The notes: generated by a model from the letters alone, not told the origin. 64,000 bases of DNA from Bacteroidota bacterium (GCA_013288945.1 JABDAZ010000010.1:1-64000); one strand, 5' to 3'. Positions 11,269-20,499 are shown, counted from the stretch's first letter. Numbers and translations are program-made.

Positions 11269-11982
11269 ATGTGTTGTATGAAACTGTGTGGTATTTTACC
11301 TGAACTTCCTTTTCAGCGATCTTCTGTTTCTGAAATTTTTGATCATCTTCACCAAACAAATATTGAACGGTTCGGCGCCTACAGTCCTGTTGCAACGAAA
11401 AGAAAATTGAGTGGTGCTTACTGGATTGATGCGATCTTCAATCACTTTCTTTTTTTAATCATAACAGGAAACTGCATCGTTTTTATTTTTGATTATGAGA
11501 AGCCAATTTATCCGTTACTGGTTTCAATGTTGCCTGCTTCCTGCTTAATTTTTATTATTCTTTTTTTGACGGCCTATTGGCCACTTTACCAGCTGGAATT
11601 TTTGCCAAAACTGGACAATTGTATGGAAAACTATGCTAACAAAAAATTGGATGGCATCCAGCAATGTAAAAAGGAGCAGTATTCTGTGATGACATTAATG
11701 CTAATTCAATTCGCATATTGCCAGTTAATGGGAATAAACCAACCGGAACTTTGCAAAGAAAATTATTTACTGTTATCCAGGCAATATGGTGTCTCCGTAA
11801 AAAGTATTGATAATGTTCTTCAATTAATTGTACTTGGCAAATGGGACCGGAAAAGTATCCGCAAACGAACAGAAATATTAAATGGCTTTGAGGACGCAAT
11901 AAATTATTTCAATAAAGTTTCCTGTAATAAAGCAATTCCGATATTAAATCTCCTTCAGCAAAAACTGCTGCACGAAAAATAA
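11269..11982 (+). CDS. Hypothetical membrane protein
   Basis: 237-aa ORF with two strong TM segments, same strand as the mobilization module downstream. Confidence 0.5.
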   Translation: MCCMKLCGILPELPFQRSSVSEIFDHLHQTNIERFGAYSPVATKRKLSGAYWIDAIFNHFLFLIITGNCIVFIFDYEKPIYPLLVSMLPASCLIFIILFLTAYWPLYQLEFLPKLDNCMENYANKKLDGIQQCKKEQYSVMTLMLIQFAYCQLMGINQPELCKENYLLLSRQYGVSVKSIDNVLQLIVLGKWDRKSIRKRTEILNGFEDAINYFNKVSCNKAIPILNLLQQKLLHEK

Positions 11983-12063
11983 TCCTGATTTTTTTTAGTT
12001 TATCTATACTTAACTGGTTTTTCTTTGATGGTATCGCCATATTGCTTTCCTAAAAAGTAAAGT

Positions 12064-12372
12064 ATGGAAAATGTGCAGATGTTATTGCCGGTCGAACCCA
12101 AAGAGTTTTGGCGGCATTTGAGAAGTATTGTGGAGGAAGTCGTTATTGACAGCAGGAGAATTCCGGTAAGGGATACCCATTCAGAGCGGCCGCTGTTAAA
12201 AACAAAAGAGGTTTGCGAAATCTTTCATATTTCAAAGCCCACGGTATATGAATGGCTGAAACAGGGAAAGATTAAATCAGTTAAAATTCAATCCCGCAGG
12301 TACTTCCACTGGAAAGATGTGGAAGAGTTGATTCACCAGTCTAAAGTAAACCCTCTAAAAGCAAAATCATGA
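12064..12372 (+). CDS. Excisionase-like helix-turn-helix protein of a mobilizable element
   Basis: LLKTKEVCEIFHISKPTVYEWLKQGKIKSVKIQSRRYFHWKDVEELI. Confidence 0.85.
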   Translation: MENVQMLLPVEPKEFWRHLRSIVEEVVIDSRRIPVRDTHSERPLLKTKEVCEIFHISKPTVYEWLKQGKIKSVKIQSRRYFHWKDVEELIHQSKVNPLKAKS

Positions 12373-13304
12373 GTAACAATCAGATCTTATGTAAACAGGC
12401 AAGAGAGATTGACCTGGTTGATTATCTCGCAAGCATTGGACATGAACCATCTAAAATCAGGAACAATGATTACTGGTATTTATCTCCATTAAGAAATGAA
12501 AAAGAACCATCGTTTAAAGTGAACAGAAGAATGAATGTATGGTATGATCATGGCCTCGGAAAAGGAGGTGATTTAATTGAATTTGGAAAACTCTTTTACA
12601 AGTGCAGCGTAAAAGAATTGCTTGAAAAATTAAGTGATAAAAATAATATCAGTATTTCTTTTCATCCGCATGTAGCAGGTGAAAAGAAAAAAGTTTCAGG
12701 TGATGATGGAAAAATAATGGTTACTGACAGCAGGATAATTTCTGATCCGTCTCTCAGAAAATATCTTCATGAAAGAAACATTGCGCTTACTGTTGCAAAC
12801 CGTTTTTGCAGTGAAGTTGACTTTGAATTATACAACAAAAAACATACAGCCATTGGTTTTAAAAATGATGGGGGCGGATATGAATTACGCAGCAATTATT
12901 TTAAAGGAAGCAGCAGCCCAAAAGATATTACACTCATAAAAAACAGTGATAAAAGTCTGCATGTATTTGAAGGATTTTTTGACTTCCTTTCTTTTCAATC
13001 TATACAGCTTGGTGTAAAAAAATTATTGCTTCCACTGCCAAAAATACAGAGCAACTTTTTAATCCTTAATTCCGTGTCCTTTTTTGAAAGAAGCAGGGAT
13101 TTGATGGAAAAGCATAATGATATTCATCTCTATTTAGACCGTGATACCAGCGGAATAAAAAATACAAAGCTGGCCCTTTCATGGTCTGAAAAATATCATG
13201 ATGAAAGTATAAAATATAGCAAGTGCAAAGACTTGAATGAATACCTGATTGCATCGAGAGAAGAAGAAATAAAGCAAAGCCGTAACATAAGCCGGAGACT
13301 TTGA
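12369..13304 (+). CDS. CHC2 zinc-finger/Toprim primase-like protein of a mobilizable element
   Basis: DYLASIGHEPSKIRNNDYWYLSPLRNEKEPSFKVNRRMNVWYDHGLGKGGDLIEFG, then Toprim-like HVFEGFFDFLSFQ and HLYLDRDTSG. Confidence 0.88.
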   Translation: MSNNQILCKQAREIDLVDYLASIGHEPSKIRNNDYWYLSPLRNEKEPSFKVNRRMNVWYDHGLGKGGDLIEFGKLFYKCSVKELLEKLSDKNNISISFHPHVAGEKKKVSGDDGKIMVTDSRIISDPSLRKYLHERNIALTVANRFCSEVDFELYNKKHTAIGFKNDGGGYELRSNYFKGSSSPKDITLIKNSDKSLHVFEGFFDFLSFQSIQLGVKKLLLPLPKIQSNFLILNSVSFFERSRDLMEKHNDIHLYLDRDTSGIKNTKLALSWSEKYHDESIKYSKCKDLNEYLIASREEEIKQSRNISRRL

Positions 13305-13313
13305 AATTATAGT

Positions 13314-13390
13314 AGCCAGCTATGTTTCGGTTGCACCGAAACGGCTGGCTTCCCTCATGCTTGCGCATTCTGGAAGTCTTGTAAGACTTC
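13314..13390. promoter_or_regulatory. Paired inverted repeats between primase and mobC; candidate oriT
   Basis: AGCCAG/CTGGCT (13314-13350) enclosing GTTTCGGT-TGC-ACCGAAAC (13324-13342), then GAAGTCTT-GT-AAGACTTC (13373-13390), upstream of mobC/relaxase. Confidence 0.45.
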
Positions 13391-13424
13391 AAAAAAATTG
13401 TTTGAATCTGAAATTATGTGATGT

Positions 13425-13817
13425 ATGGAAACAGTGATGAATGAAAATAAAAAGCAGCAAAAAAATAAAAGTGGCAGACCGAGGAAGGTTCAAAAGATGG
13501 ACAAGTATATCGGCGTTAAATGTACGCTGATTGAGAAGACGGCCATCATCAGCAACGCAAAAAAAGTAAAATTAACGCCATCAGAATTTTTGCGCAGGCT
13601 TGGACTACAGCGACGGATTGACATAAAAATAAAAAGGATTCCCAGAGAAGCTTTAGGCATCACGGCTCTGCTAAATTATCTCAATGCAAACCTCAACCAG
13701 GTGGCCAAAAAAAAGAATAAAGATGAACCTTTTGATGCACTCGAGAGGGCAAAACTTTCGGCACTTGCAACCGAAATAAAAGCAGTTGTTGAACAGGTAA
13801 AAAGCTTTTTCAAATGA
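13425..13817 (+). CDS. MobC-type mobilization accessory protein
   Basis: RHH-like basic N-terminus, then EALGITALLNYLNANLNQVAKKKN, immediately before and overlapping the relaxase. Confidence 0.85.
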   Translation: METVMNENKKQQKNKSGRPRKVQKMDKYIGVKCTLIEKTAIISNAKKVKLTPSEFLRRLGLQRRIDIKIKRIPREALGITALLNYLNANLNQVAKKKNKDEPFDALERAKLSALATEIKAVVEQVKSFFK

Positions 13818-14773
13818 TTGGAAAAATCAGGATGGGAAGTTCCTTTAGGGGCTGTATAAACTATTGCCTGAACGATAAAATCCAGGATGAGGAAGAAGAA
13901 CTGGTTATGAAAAACCGTGCGGAAATTTTAAGCTATCATTTGTGCTGCGGGAATGCCAGTGAATTAATCAACCAGTTTAAAGAAGTGCGTGAGCTTAATA
14001 TGAAACTATCCAAACCTGTTATGCATATTTCTTTGAGCCTTGCACCAGAAGATATTTTGAACAAAGGACAAATGATGGAGATGGTTGAAGATTGTGCAAT
14101 GCAATTGGGGTTCGATAAGAACCAGTATTTATCTATTCTCCACAAGGACACTAACCATCAGCACATACATATTGTAGCCAACCGGGTTGGCCTGGATGGA
14201 AGAACAGTTTCTGACAGCAACAATTTTCAAAAGATGGCAAAATATTGCAGGTCAATGGAACTGAAGTATGGGTTAAAACAGGTGCTTAGTCCAAGAAAAT
14301 TTTTATCAAAAGAACAGCGGTTGATGGAGCGGCAGGATATAAGAAAGGAAAAATTAAAAGAGCATATCACGCTTTCAATCCGGAAATCAAAAAGCTATTC
14401 AGAGTTTGAAGACAGAATGAAAAAACTCGGCTATGAAATTATCAAAGGACGAGGCATTGCTTTTCGTGATAAGCAACAGGTTTATACCAAAGGAAGTGAA
14501 GTAGGTTATTCACTGATGAATATTGAAAAGCAATTGCAACAACAGTATTTAGTGCCATCCATCAAAGCGGAACAAAAAATAATAATAATCAGACAGGAAA
14601 AAAGATCGTTAAGTCCTAAGCCTTGGAATGATAATAATAAAGGGCATGTAAAAAAATGTTTACATACGCTGAACAAGATCCTTAAAGAAGTTATGAAACC
14701 TGAAATGGAATTTAACCAGGTTCCTTATGAACTCAGACAAAATAAAGGACAAAGACAAAAAATCAGACATTAA
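13814..14773 (+). CDS. Relaxase/mobilization nuclease (MobB-like)
   Basis: SSFRGCINYCLNDK, VMHISLSLAPED, HKDTNHQHIHIVANRVGLDGRTVSDSNN with the HxHxH metal-binding triad. Confidence 0.93.
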   Translation: MIGKIRMGSSFRGCINYCLNDKIQDEEEELVMKNRAEILSYHLCCGNASELINQFKEVRELNMKLSKPVMHISLSLAPEDILNKGQMMEMVEDCAMQLGFDKNQYLSILHKDTNHQHIHIVANRVGLDGRTVSDSNNFQKMAKYCRSMELKYGLKQVLSPRKFLSKEQRLMERQDIRKEKLKEHITLSIRKSKSYSEFEDRMKKLGYEIIKGRGIAFRDKQQVYTKGSEVGYSLMNIEKQLQQQYLVPSIKAEQKIIIIRQEKRSLSPKPWNDNNKGHVKKCLHTLNKILKEVMKPEMEFNQVPYELRQNKGQRQKIRH

Positions 14774-14790
14774 AATCAAAAACAAAAATT

Positions 14791-15288
14791 ATGAACGAAG
14801 AATTGATTGAACCAGTGCTGCAAGAAATGCTGGATGACATTAAGCAACTGACCGAAGAAGTTAAAAGCGGTAAAAAAACGAGCGAGGATGCAATAGACTT
14901 ACTTAAAAATTTCGATAATAAATTATCAGCAATAAAAGTAAATGCTCCTGAAGTAAACCTTTCACCAGTTAATAAAACTATTGAAAACGGGATTTTTAAA
15001 ATTACAAATGCTATTGAAGCACAACCAAAAATAATTAAAAGAGAATTTCATTTTCATTTCTTTCCTAAGCTTAATATCATGGACTATTACAGGACATACA
15101 GCAGGCTTGTTTTTTGGCTTACATTATTTTTGCTCGCAGGAGGTTTGGTTGATATTGGCGTGGAATGGATAAAAGGTTACAACAGAAGACAGCAACAGGA
15201 TGTTCAAATTCGTAACGAAAATACACCAGTGGAAAGACAAATTGGTCGGGATTTAATAAAAGTAAAAAATGTACCAAGGAAAAAATGA
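14791..15288 (+). CDS. Hypothetical mobilization-associated protein with one TM segment
   Basis: Coiled-coil-like N-terminus and TM LVFWLTLFLLAGGLVDIGVEWI, directly downstream of the relaxase. Confidence 0.65.
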   Translation: MNEELIEPVLQEMLDDIKQLTEEVKSGKKTSEDAIDLLKNFDNKLSAIKVNAPEVNLSPVNKTIENGIFKITNAIEAQPKIIKREFHFHFFPKLNIMDYYRTYSRLVFWLTLFLLAGGLVDIGVEWIKGYNRRQQQDVQIRNENTPVERQIGRDLIKVKNVPRKK

Positions 15289-15303
15289 AACTCATTTTTT
15301 CCT
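15277..15303 (+). terminator. Rho-independent-like hairpin ending the mobilization operon
   Basis: Perfect AGGAAAAAATGA-AAC-TCATTTTTTCCT with a T-rich 3' arm. Confidence 0.6.
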
Positions 15304-15379
15304 GCTTTTATGATTATGAATTTAGACACAGGCTATCTCGAATTTGTGCTATGAAATTTTTTCTAATTAATTATTTCAT

Positions 15380-15610
15380 TCAGTACAATGAAAACAATTC
15401 AGCGGGGGTCATTTTTAGCCCTTTGGCTATTGTAATAATAGTTGTTAATTCAAGATTCACTTTTCCGGCAGCAATTCTCTGGACATGTGAATATTCCATG
15501 TCAGCTTCCAAAGCAAATTGTCTTAAACCTAATTTCTTTAATTTTAGCGCTTTCCTGAGCGCCAATCCAAATTTTACCTGTATTTGTTGCTTGTTTTCCA
15601 ATGAAAGCAA
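15380..15610 (-). CDS. XRE family HTH regulator
   Basis: FGLALRKALKLKKLGLRQFALEADMEYSHVQRIAAGKVNLELTTIITIAKGLKMTPAELF. Confidence 0.88.
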   Translation of the reverse strand: MLSLENKQQIQVKFGLALRKALKLKKLGLRQFALEADMEYSHVQRIAAGKVNLELTTIITIAKGLKMTPAELFSLY

Positions 15611-15754
15611 GCTCTAAGAAATTAAAAAATAAACTGGCATACGATTATACGCCAGTCAAAAAATATTAATAACTTTATACAGAAAGTCTTTCGACTTTAT
15701 AATTTACTTTGCGATTCTTCAATAAACTAATTGAAGCAATTTGCTTTGAGTCTC

Positions 15755-15862
15755 GTTACTAAAACCTAGGAATTTTGGTGACCACGGGATAATAAGTAAA
15801 GGGCTCGCGTTTTGGCGCGGGCTCACTTATTCGTGGTCAGGTTCTCCTAGGTACCTAGTAAC
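15755..15862. repeat. Long interrupted inverted repeat / multi-stem hairpin
   Basis: Nested arms: GTTACTA 15755-15761/TAGTAAC 15856-15862; CCTAGG 15765-15770/15846-15851; GACCACG 15780-15786/CGTGGTC 15832-15838; AATAAGT 15791-15797/ACTTATT 15825-15831; GCTCGCG 15803-15809/CGCGGGC 15816-15822 (one G-U). Confidence 0.75.
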
Positions 15863-15968
15863 GGTAAGTTGAGTTCCGCGCTAATTTTTTATCGCAGGTA
15901 TTTTTTTACAGACCTGGCATTGCATCAGAAATATGAAAATCGCTTCACCTTTTTATTAAGCGGTTTTT

Positions 15969-16604
15969 ATGAATGATATTGTTTCAGGAGTTGGAGAAAA
16001 AAAATTAATTGCAATTCGCAATGAAAATTTAATTGCTGATAATTCAGGGAATGATATAGTAGTTGCTTTTAATCAAAAGGATGTAAATGCTTTTACAATA
16101 ATCTACAAAAAACTATTTCCCTCTGTTTTCTATTATGCAAAAAGGTTTGTTGGGAATGAAGATGCACAGGATTTAACTGCCGATGTGTTTACAAAACTCT
16201 GGAATGCAGATAAAAAATTTCCAAGTCTCCAAAGTATAAAAAACTATTTGCAAGTTTCAGTGCGCAATGCCGCCATTAATTTCAATGAACATTTAAAAAT
16301 TGTTGAAAAAAATAATGAAGGTATAAAGTCTGTAAATGAAATTGTTCTTGATGGATTCAATAACAATGATGAAATTAAGGCAACACATATCAATCTCATT
16401 ATAGCTGAAATTGACAAGCTTCCGGTTCAGCAGAAAAAAGTCTTTGAATTATATTATATAGCAGGATTAAGAGAAAAAGAAATTGCGCTGAAATTAAATA
16501 TAGCCTTGAGAACAGTGCATAATCATAAAATGGCTGCGCTAAAGAAAATCAGGACGCAACTATCGGGATTATACATGTTTTTTTCATTGTTGTGTTTTAT
16601 TTAG
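15969..16604 (+). CDS. ECF-type RNA polymerase sigma factor
   Basis: Region 2 DAQDLTADVFTKLWNADKKF and region 4 LPVQQKKVFELYYIAGLREKEIALKLNIALRTVHNHKMAALKKIR. Confidence 0.9.
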   Translation: MNDIVSGVGEKKLIAIRNENLIADNSGNDIVVAFNQKDVNAFTIIYKKLFPSVFYYAKRFVGNEDAQDLTADVFTKLWNADKKFPSLQSIKNYLQVSVRNAAINFNEHLKIVEKNNEGIKSVNEIVLDGFNNNDEIKATHINLIIAEIDKLPVQQKKVFELYYIAGLREKEIALKLNIALRTVHNHKMAALKKIRTQLSGLYMFFSLLCFI

Positions 16605-16634
16605 ATATTTAAAAAAAACTTTTTTCAAGAAAGC

Positions 16635-19268
16635 ATGCAATTTGATTGGGACATCATTAAAGCATTCACCCATTGTCAATACAAAGCCTGGTCTTTGGCC
16701 TCCGGTCAAATAAACAATACCAATTTTACTGTAAATGAAAATATTGTTGATGTCAACTTGCCTCTCCGTTCAATAACGTTGCAAGATAAAACAACTGCTA
16801 TTGCATGGTTTTACAATTTAGATACGCGAACAACAAATCACGTTGACAGAATTAGGATTCACATAGGATCAAAATCGGAAATCATTAAGTTACCAAAGCC
16901 GAATACAAAAGCAAAGAAATTATTGGCTGATTTTAAAAACTTTATTGATAAGAAGGAGCCTCCTCCTTTTTATAAAAACCCGCATTGCAATGAATGCCAT
17001 TTAAGAGAACGTTGTTTAAAAAAATTAAAAGAGCGAGACTGCATTAGTTTGCTTGGCGGCATGTCTCCGCATATACTTTCAACATTTCATAAGAAAGGAA
17101 TTTTTTCTATCCTGCAGCTTTCTCACATCTTTCGGCCGCGAAGAAGAAACCGCACAATTACTAAATCTGTCAAGTTCCCCTTTGAATTAAAAGCGCTCTC
17201 GATACGGGAACAAAAAACGTATGTCCTTCATAAACCTGAATTAAAAGATAATCCTGTTTCAATTTATTTTGATATGGAAGGATTACCAGATGAGAATTTT
17301 ATTTACCTGATTGGCGGAATAATTAAACAACATGATAAAGCAGACGAACAGTTTTCATTTTGGGCAAATAATGAAAAAGAAGAAAAACAAATCTTTAAAA
17401 ACTTGTTTGATGTATTTGCAAAATATCCTGAAGCTTCTATTTATCACTATGGCAGCTATGAAACCAAAGCATTGAAGTATGCGGAAAAGAATTGGTCTTT
17501 TGTTTTACCTGATGAAACCAACTTAATAAACCTGTTGTCGTTTTTTCGAACGCATGTATATCCGCCAACATATACCAATGGATTAAAAGAAATTGCAAAT
17601 TTTTTAAAATTTGAATGGAATGATGCTGAAGCAAACGGTTTAAAAAGTATTGAATGGAGAAAACATTGGGAACATACCAACACTGAAAATAATAAACAAA
17701 AATTAATTGATTATAACCTGGACGATTGCAAAGCGCTCATTAAAGTAAAAGAATGGTTTGACCATCTGGCTAACGATGATGCAGAAAATGTGCAGCAGGT
17801 TTCAAAAATGAAGCGGCACAGCCCTTACAATTTTACGAGTAATCAGGGTTTCGGAGAAGATTTTAATACTATCAATAAAGCTGCCTATTTTGATTACCAG
17901 CATTCAAAAATTTATTGGCGTAATGAGAAAAAAATTATCACAAAGAAAAATGAACCAAAACATTTTGGGCGTGGACAGCATGTCTGGCAACCAAAAAAAA
18001 TAAATCAGGTTATTCAGATCCCACCATTAAAAAATTGTCCCCATTGTGGCCACCGCAAACTATACCATGCCGTAAAGCAAAGAACATTTATTCAAACAGA
18101 TATAAAGTTTACATCCAAAGGCATTAAACAGTGGATTATAGAATATCATAGCGGCAAAGGCAAATGTGCAAAGTGCAGGATGAAGTATAATGACAGCACC
18201 CTCAGGATGCTCTACTATGGCGATAATTTAATTGCATGGGCAATCAATATGTATGTCAGTTATAAAGTAAGCTTTGCTTTGATAAGCAGGTTGGTGCAAG
18301 AGCAATTTGGAATATGGGTTAACCCAACATATTTTAATGACCGAAATTATATGTGGTGGCAAAAATTCAAACCGGAAGTTGATTATTGCTGGAAGATAAT
18401 ATTAAACAGCCCTGTCATTCATATTGATGAAACAACGGTGCGTTTGTCAAAAGGAACAGACCGCGGTTATGTATGGGCTTTTGCAACACAACATACGGTA
18501 TTCTACCACCTGACCTTAAACCGAGAAGCAGATTTTTTACATGAATGGCTGAAAGATTATAAAGGAATTATTATTACTGATTTTTATGCAGGCTATGAAT
18601 CACTCCCTGTTAAAAGACAAAAATGTTTGGTTCACCTTATCCGTGATTTGAATGATGAATTATATAAGAACCCGTTTGATGAAGAATATAAAAAAATGGT
18701 AGTGGCCTTTGGACAGCTCTTAAAGAAAATTATTTTAACAATCGATAAATATGGATTGAAAAAATTAAACCTGAAAAAACATATCAAAGAAACTAACCGG
18801 TTTTACAAAGAGTATGTTGACATAAAATATAAAACAGAGCTTGCTTCAAAAGCAGCTAAACGTTTAAAAAGGCATTGGGAAGAACTATGGACTTTTTTAT
18901 ATCATGACGGCATTCCATGGAACAACAACAATGCGGAAGCAGCAGTAAAAGCATTTGCACTTCACAGGAGAAATGTAAACGGTCAGGTAAATGAAAATGG
19001 CTTGAAAGAATATTTAAGCATGTTAACTATTGCGCAAACCTGCAGGTATAGAAATATTTCATTTTTGGATTACTTGCGCCGCAAAGCAGGCATCTGGCAA
19101 AATATTCCTGCTAAATTATTGCCAGGCTATCTTCCAATGGAACAAACAAAAGTGTACGCTGCAAAAATGAAATTTAAAACGGCGGAACAGTGGCGTACAT
19201 GGAATGAATCGGGAAAACGTCCAACATTTATTTCACCGGAATATTTTTTTATTAAAAACATAAAGTAA
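16635..19268 (+). CDS. Fusion protein: RecB/Cas4-like Cys cluster + RNase H-like DEDD nuclease (TM0106-like) + IS66-type DDE transposase
   Basis: N-terminal FTHCQYKAW...NPHCNECHLRERC; IYFDMEGLPDENFIYLIGG, SIYHYGSYETKAL, YNLDDCKAL (DEDD-like); zinc motif CPHCGHRK...CAKC; IS66 motifs VIHIDETTVRL, IITDFYAGYESL, GIPWNNNNAEAAVKAFALHRRNVNG. Confidence 0.88.
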   Translation: MQFDWDIIKAFTHCQYKAWSLASGQINNTNFTVNENIVDVNLPLRSITLQDKTTAIAWFYNLDTRTTNHVDRIRIHIGSKSEIIKLPKPNTKAKKLLADFKNFIDKKEPPPFYKNPHCNECHLRERCLKKLKERDCISLLGGMSPHILSTFHKKGIFSILQLSHIFRPRRRNRTITKSVKFPFELKALSIREQKTYVLHKPELKDNPVSIYFDMEGLPDENFIYLIGGIIKQHDKADEQFSFWANNEKEEKQIFKNLFDVFAKYPEASIYHYGSYETKALKYAEKNWSFVLPDETNLINLLSFFRTHVYPPTYTNGLKEIANFLKFEWNDAEANGLKSIEWRKHWEHTNTENNKQKLIDYNLDDCKALIKVKEWFDHLANDDAENVQQVSKMKRHSPYNFTSNQGFGEDFNTINKAAYFDYQHSKIYWRNEKKIITKKNEPKHFGRGQHVWQPKKINQVIQIPPLKNCPHCGHRKLYHAVKQRTFIQTDIKFTSKGIKQWIIEYHSGKGKCAKCRMKYNDSTLRMLYYGDNLIAWAINMYVSYKVSFALISRLVQEQFGIWVNPTYFNDRNYMWWQKFKPEVDYCWKIILNSPVIHIDETTVRLSKGTDRGYVWAFATQHTVFYHLTLNREADFLHEWLKDYKGIIITDFYAGYESLPVKRQKCLVHLIRDLNDELYKNPFDEEYKKMVVAFGQLLKKIILTIDKYGLKKLNLKKHIKETNRFYKEYVDIKYKTELASKAAKRLKRHWEELWTFLYHDGIPWNNNNAEAAVKAFALHRRNVNGQVNENGLKEYLSMLTIAQTCRYRNISFLDYLRRKAGIWQNIPAKLLPGYLPMEQTKVYAAKMKFKTAEQWRTWNESGKRPTFISPEYFFIKNIK

Positions 19269-19279
19269 GATTCATTAAA

Positions 19280-20455
19280 ATGGGTATAGAAAAATTAACC
19301 AGAAAGGATTTACATAACATGGTATGGGCAACACCTTTGCAATTGCTTGCAAAGAAATATCAAATTTCAGATGTGGGACTGCGAAAAATGTGTAAGCGTA
19401 TGATGATACCTGTTCCCAATAATGGGCACTGGGCAAGGCTTCCAATCAACAGAGTTGCGCCGATAAAACTTTCTGGAAGGTATTCCGGGGATGATGAAGT
19501 ACGGCTTGAACTTAGAAAGGAAAAAGATGATTCTGACAAGGAAGCATTGAAAGAACTAACTGAAGAATTCAGAGCAAACCACATTGTGCGCATTTTTGAA
19601 AAACTAACCAACCCGGATGAATTAGTAATCGTTTCCAAAAATATCATGCATGGTAAAGAAGGTCGTTCCTATCGTCATGGAGAAATGCTCACTAGTTCGA
19701 GAGGAGGACTTGATATTTGTGTGTTGCCTGAAAATATCATACGCGCTTTATGTTTTATGGACGCTGTTATAAAAGCATTAGAGACAAGAGGACATGATAT
19801 CATGACTCGCAACGCACAAACATTCGCAGTCATATTTGATGTGGAAATTGAAATTTCCTTCCGCGATAAATTAAAAAGAATACCGGTCAATACACACAGC
19901 TACCCAAGCACTGAACTCGTTCCAACCGGGCATGTTTGTTTCCGGGCAAGGATAAATTACAGCGATAAGGAATGGAAAGACGGAACACAATCGATTGAAC
20001 AACAGTTGCCCGCAATCATGGCAAAACTCGAACTGGAAGGCGGCAGGATTGCAGATGAAAGGATTTGGCGGGATAAGCAGGCGGAGATTCGCGAACGCAA
20101 AGAAAAAAAATTACAGGCCATCAAAGCGAAGATGGAAAAAGAACTGGCAGATTTTAAAAATATGCTGGGCCAATCCGTTCGCTGGAAAAAAGCAAAGGAC
20201 CTGCGCAACTATATTGATGAAAGGGAAAAATACGCCATCGAAAATAACCAGCACGATGAAAAATTTATCCGCTGGTTGGAATGGGCGAGAAAAAAAGCAG
20301 ACTGGTACGATCCGTTCATCAATACAGAAGATAAACTTTTAAACAATGTTCAAAAAGATAGTTCCCAACCTGAGAAAACACAACCGGCCTCTGAAAATGA
20401 ATTATTTTTTGAAACAAAAAACTGGTTTAAAAAGCCATTTTATTCAAAAAGATAA
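19280..20455 (+). CDS. Conserved hypothetical protein with N-terminal HTH-like motif
   Basis: LTRKDLHNMVWATPLQLLAKKYQISDVGLRKMCKRMMIPVPNNGHWARL, a recognisable N-terminal motif of a widespread unknown family; starts 11 nt after the transposase fusion. Confidence 0.7.
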   Translation: MGIEKLTRKDLHNMVWATPLQLLAKKYQISDVGLRKMCKRMMIPVPNNGHWARLPINRVAPIKLSGRYSGDDEVRLELRKEKDDSDKEALKELTEEFRANHIVRIFEKLTNPDELVIVSKNIMHGKEGRSYRHGEMLTSSRGGLDICVLPENIIRALCFMDAVIKALETRGHDIMTRNAQTFAVIFDVEIEISFRDKLKRIPVNTHSYPSTELVPTGHVCFRARINYSDKEWKDGTQSIEQQLPAIMAKLELEGGRIADERIWRDKQAEIRERKEKKLQAIKAKMEKELADFKNMLGQSVRWKKAKDLRNYIDEREKYAIENNQHDEKFIRWLEWARKKADWYDPFINTEDKLLNNVQKDSSQPEKTQPASENELFFETKNWFKKPFYSKR

Positions 20456-20499
20456 ATCTATATGATCACTTAAGTCTAGCCACTGCCGTATTAATTACT

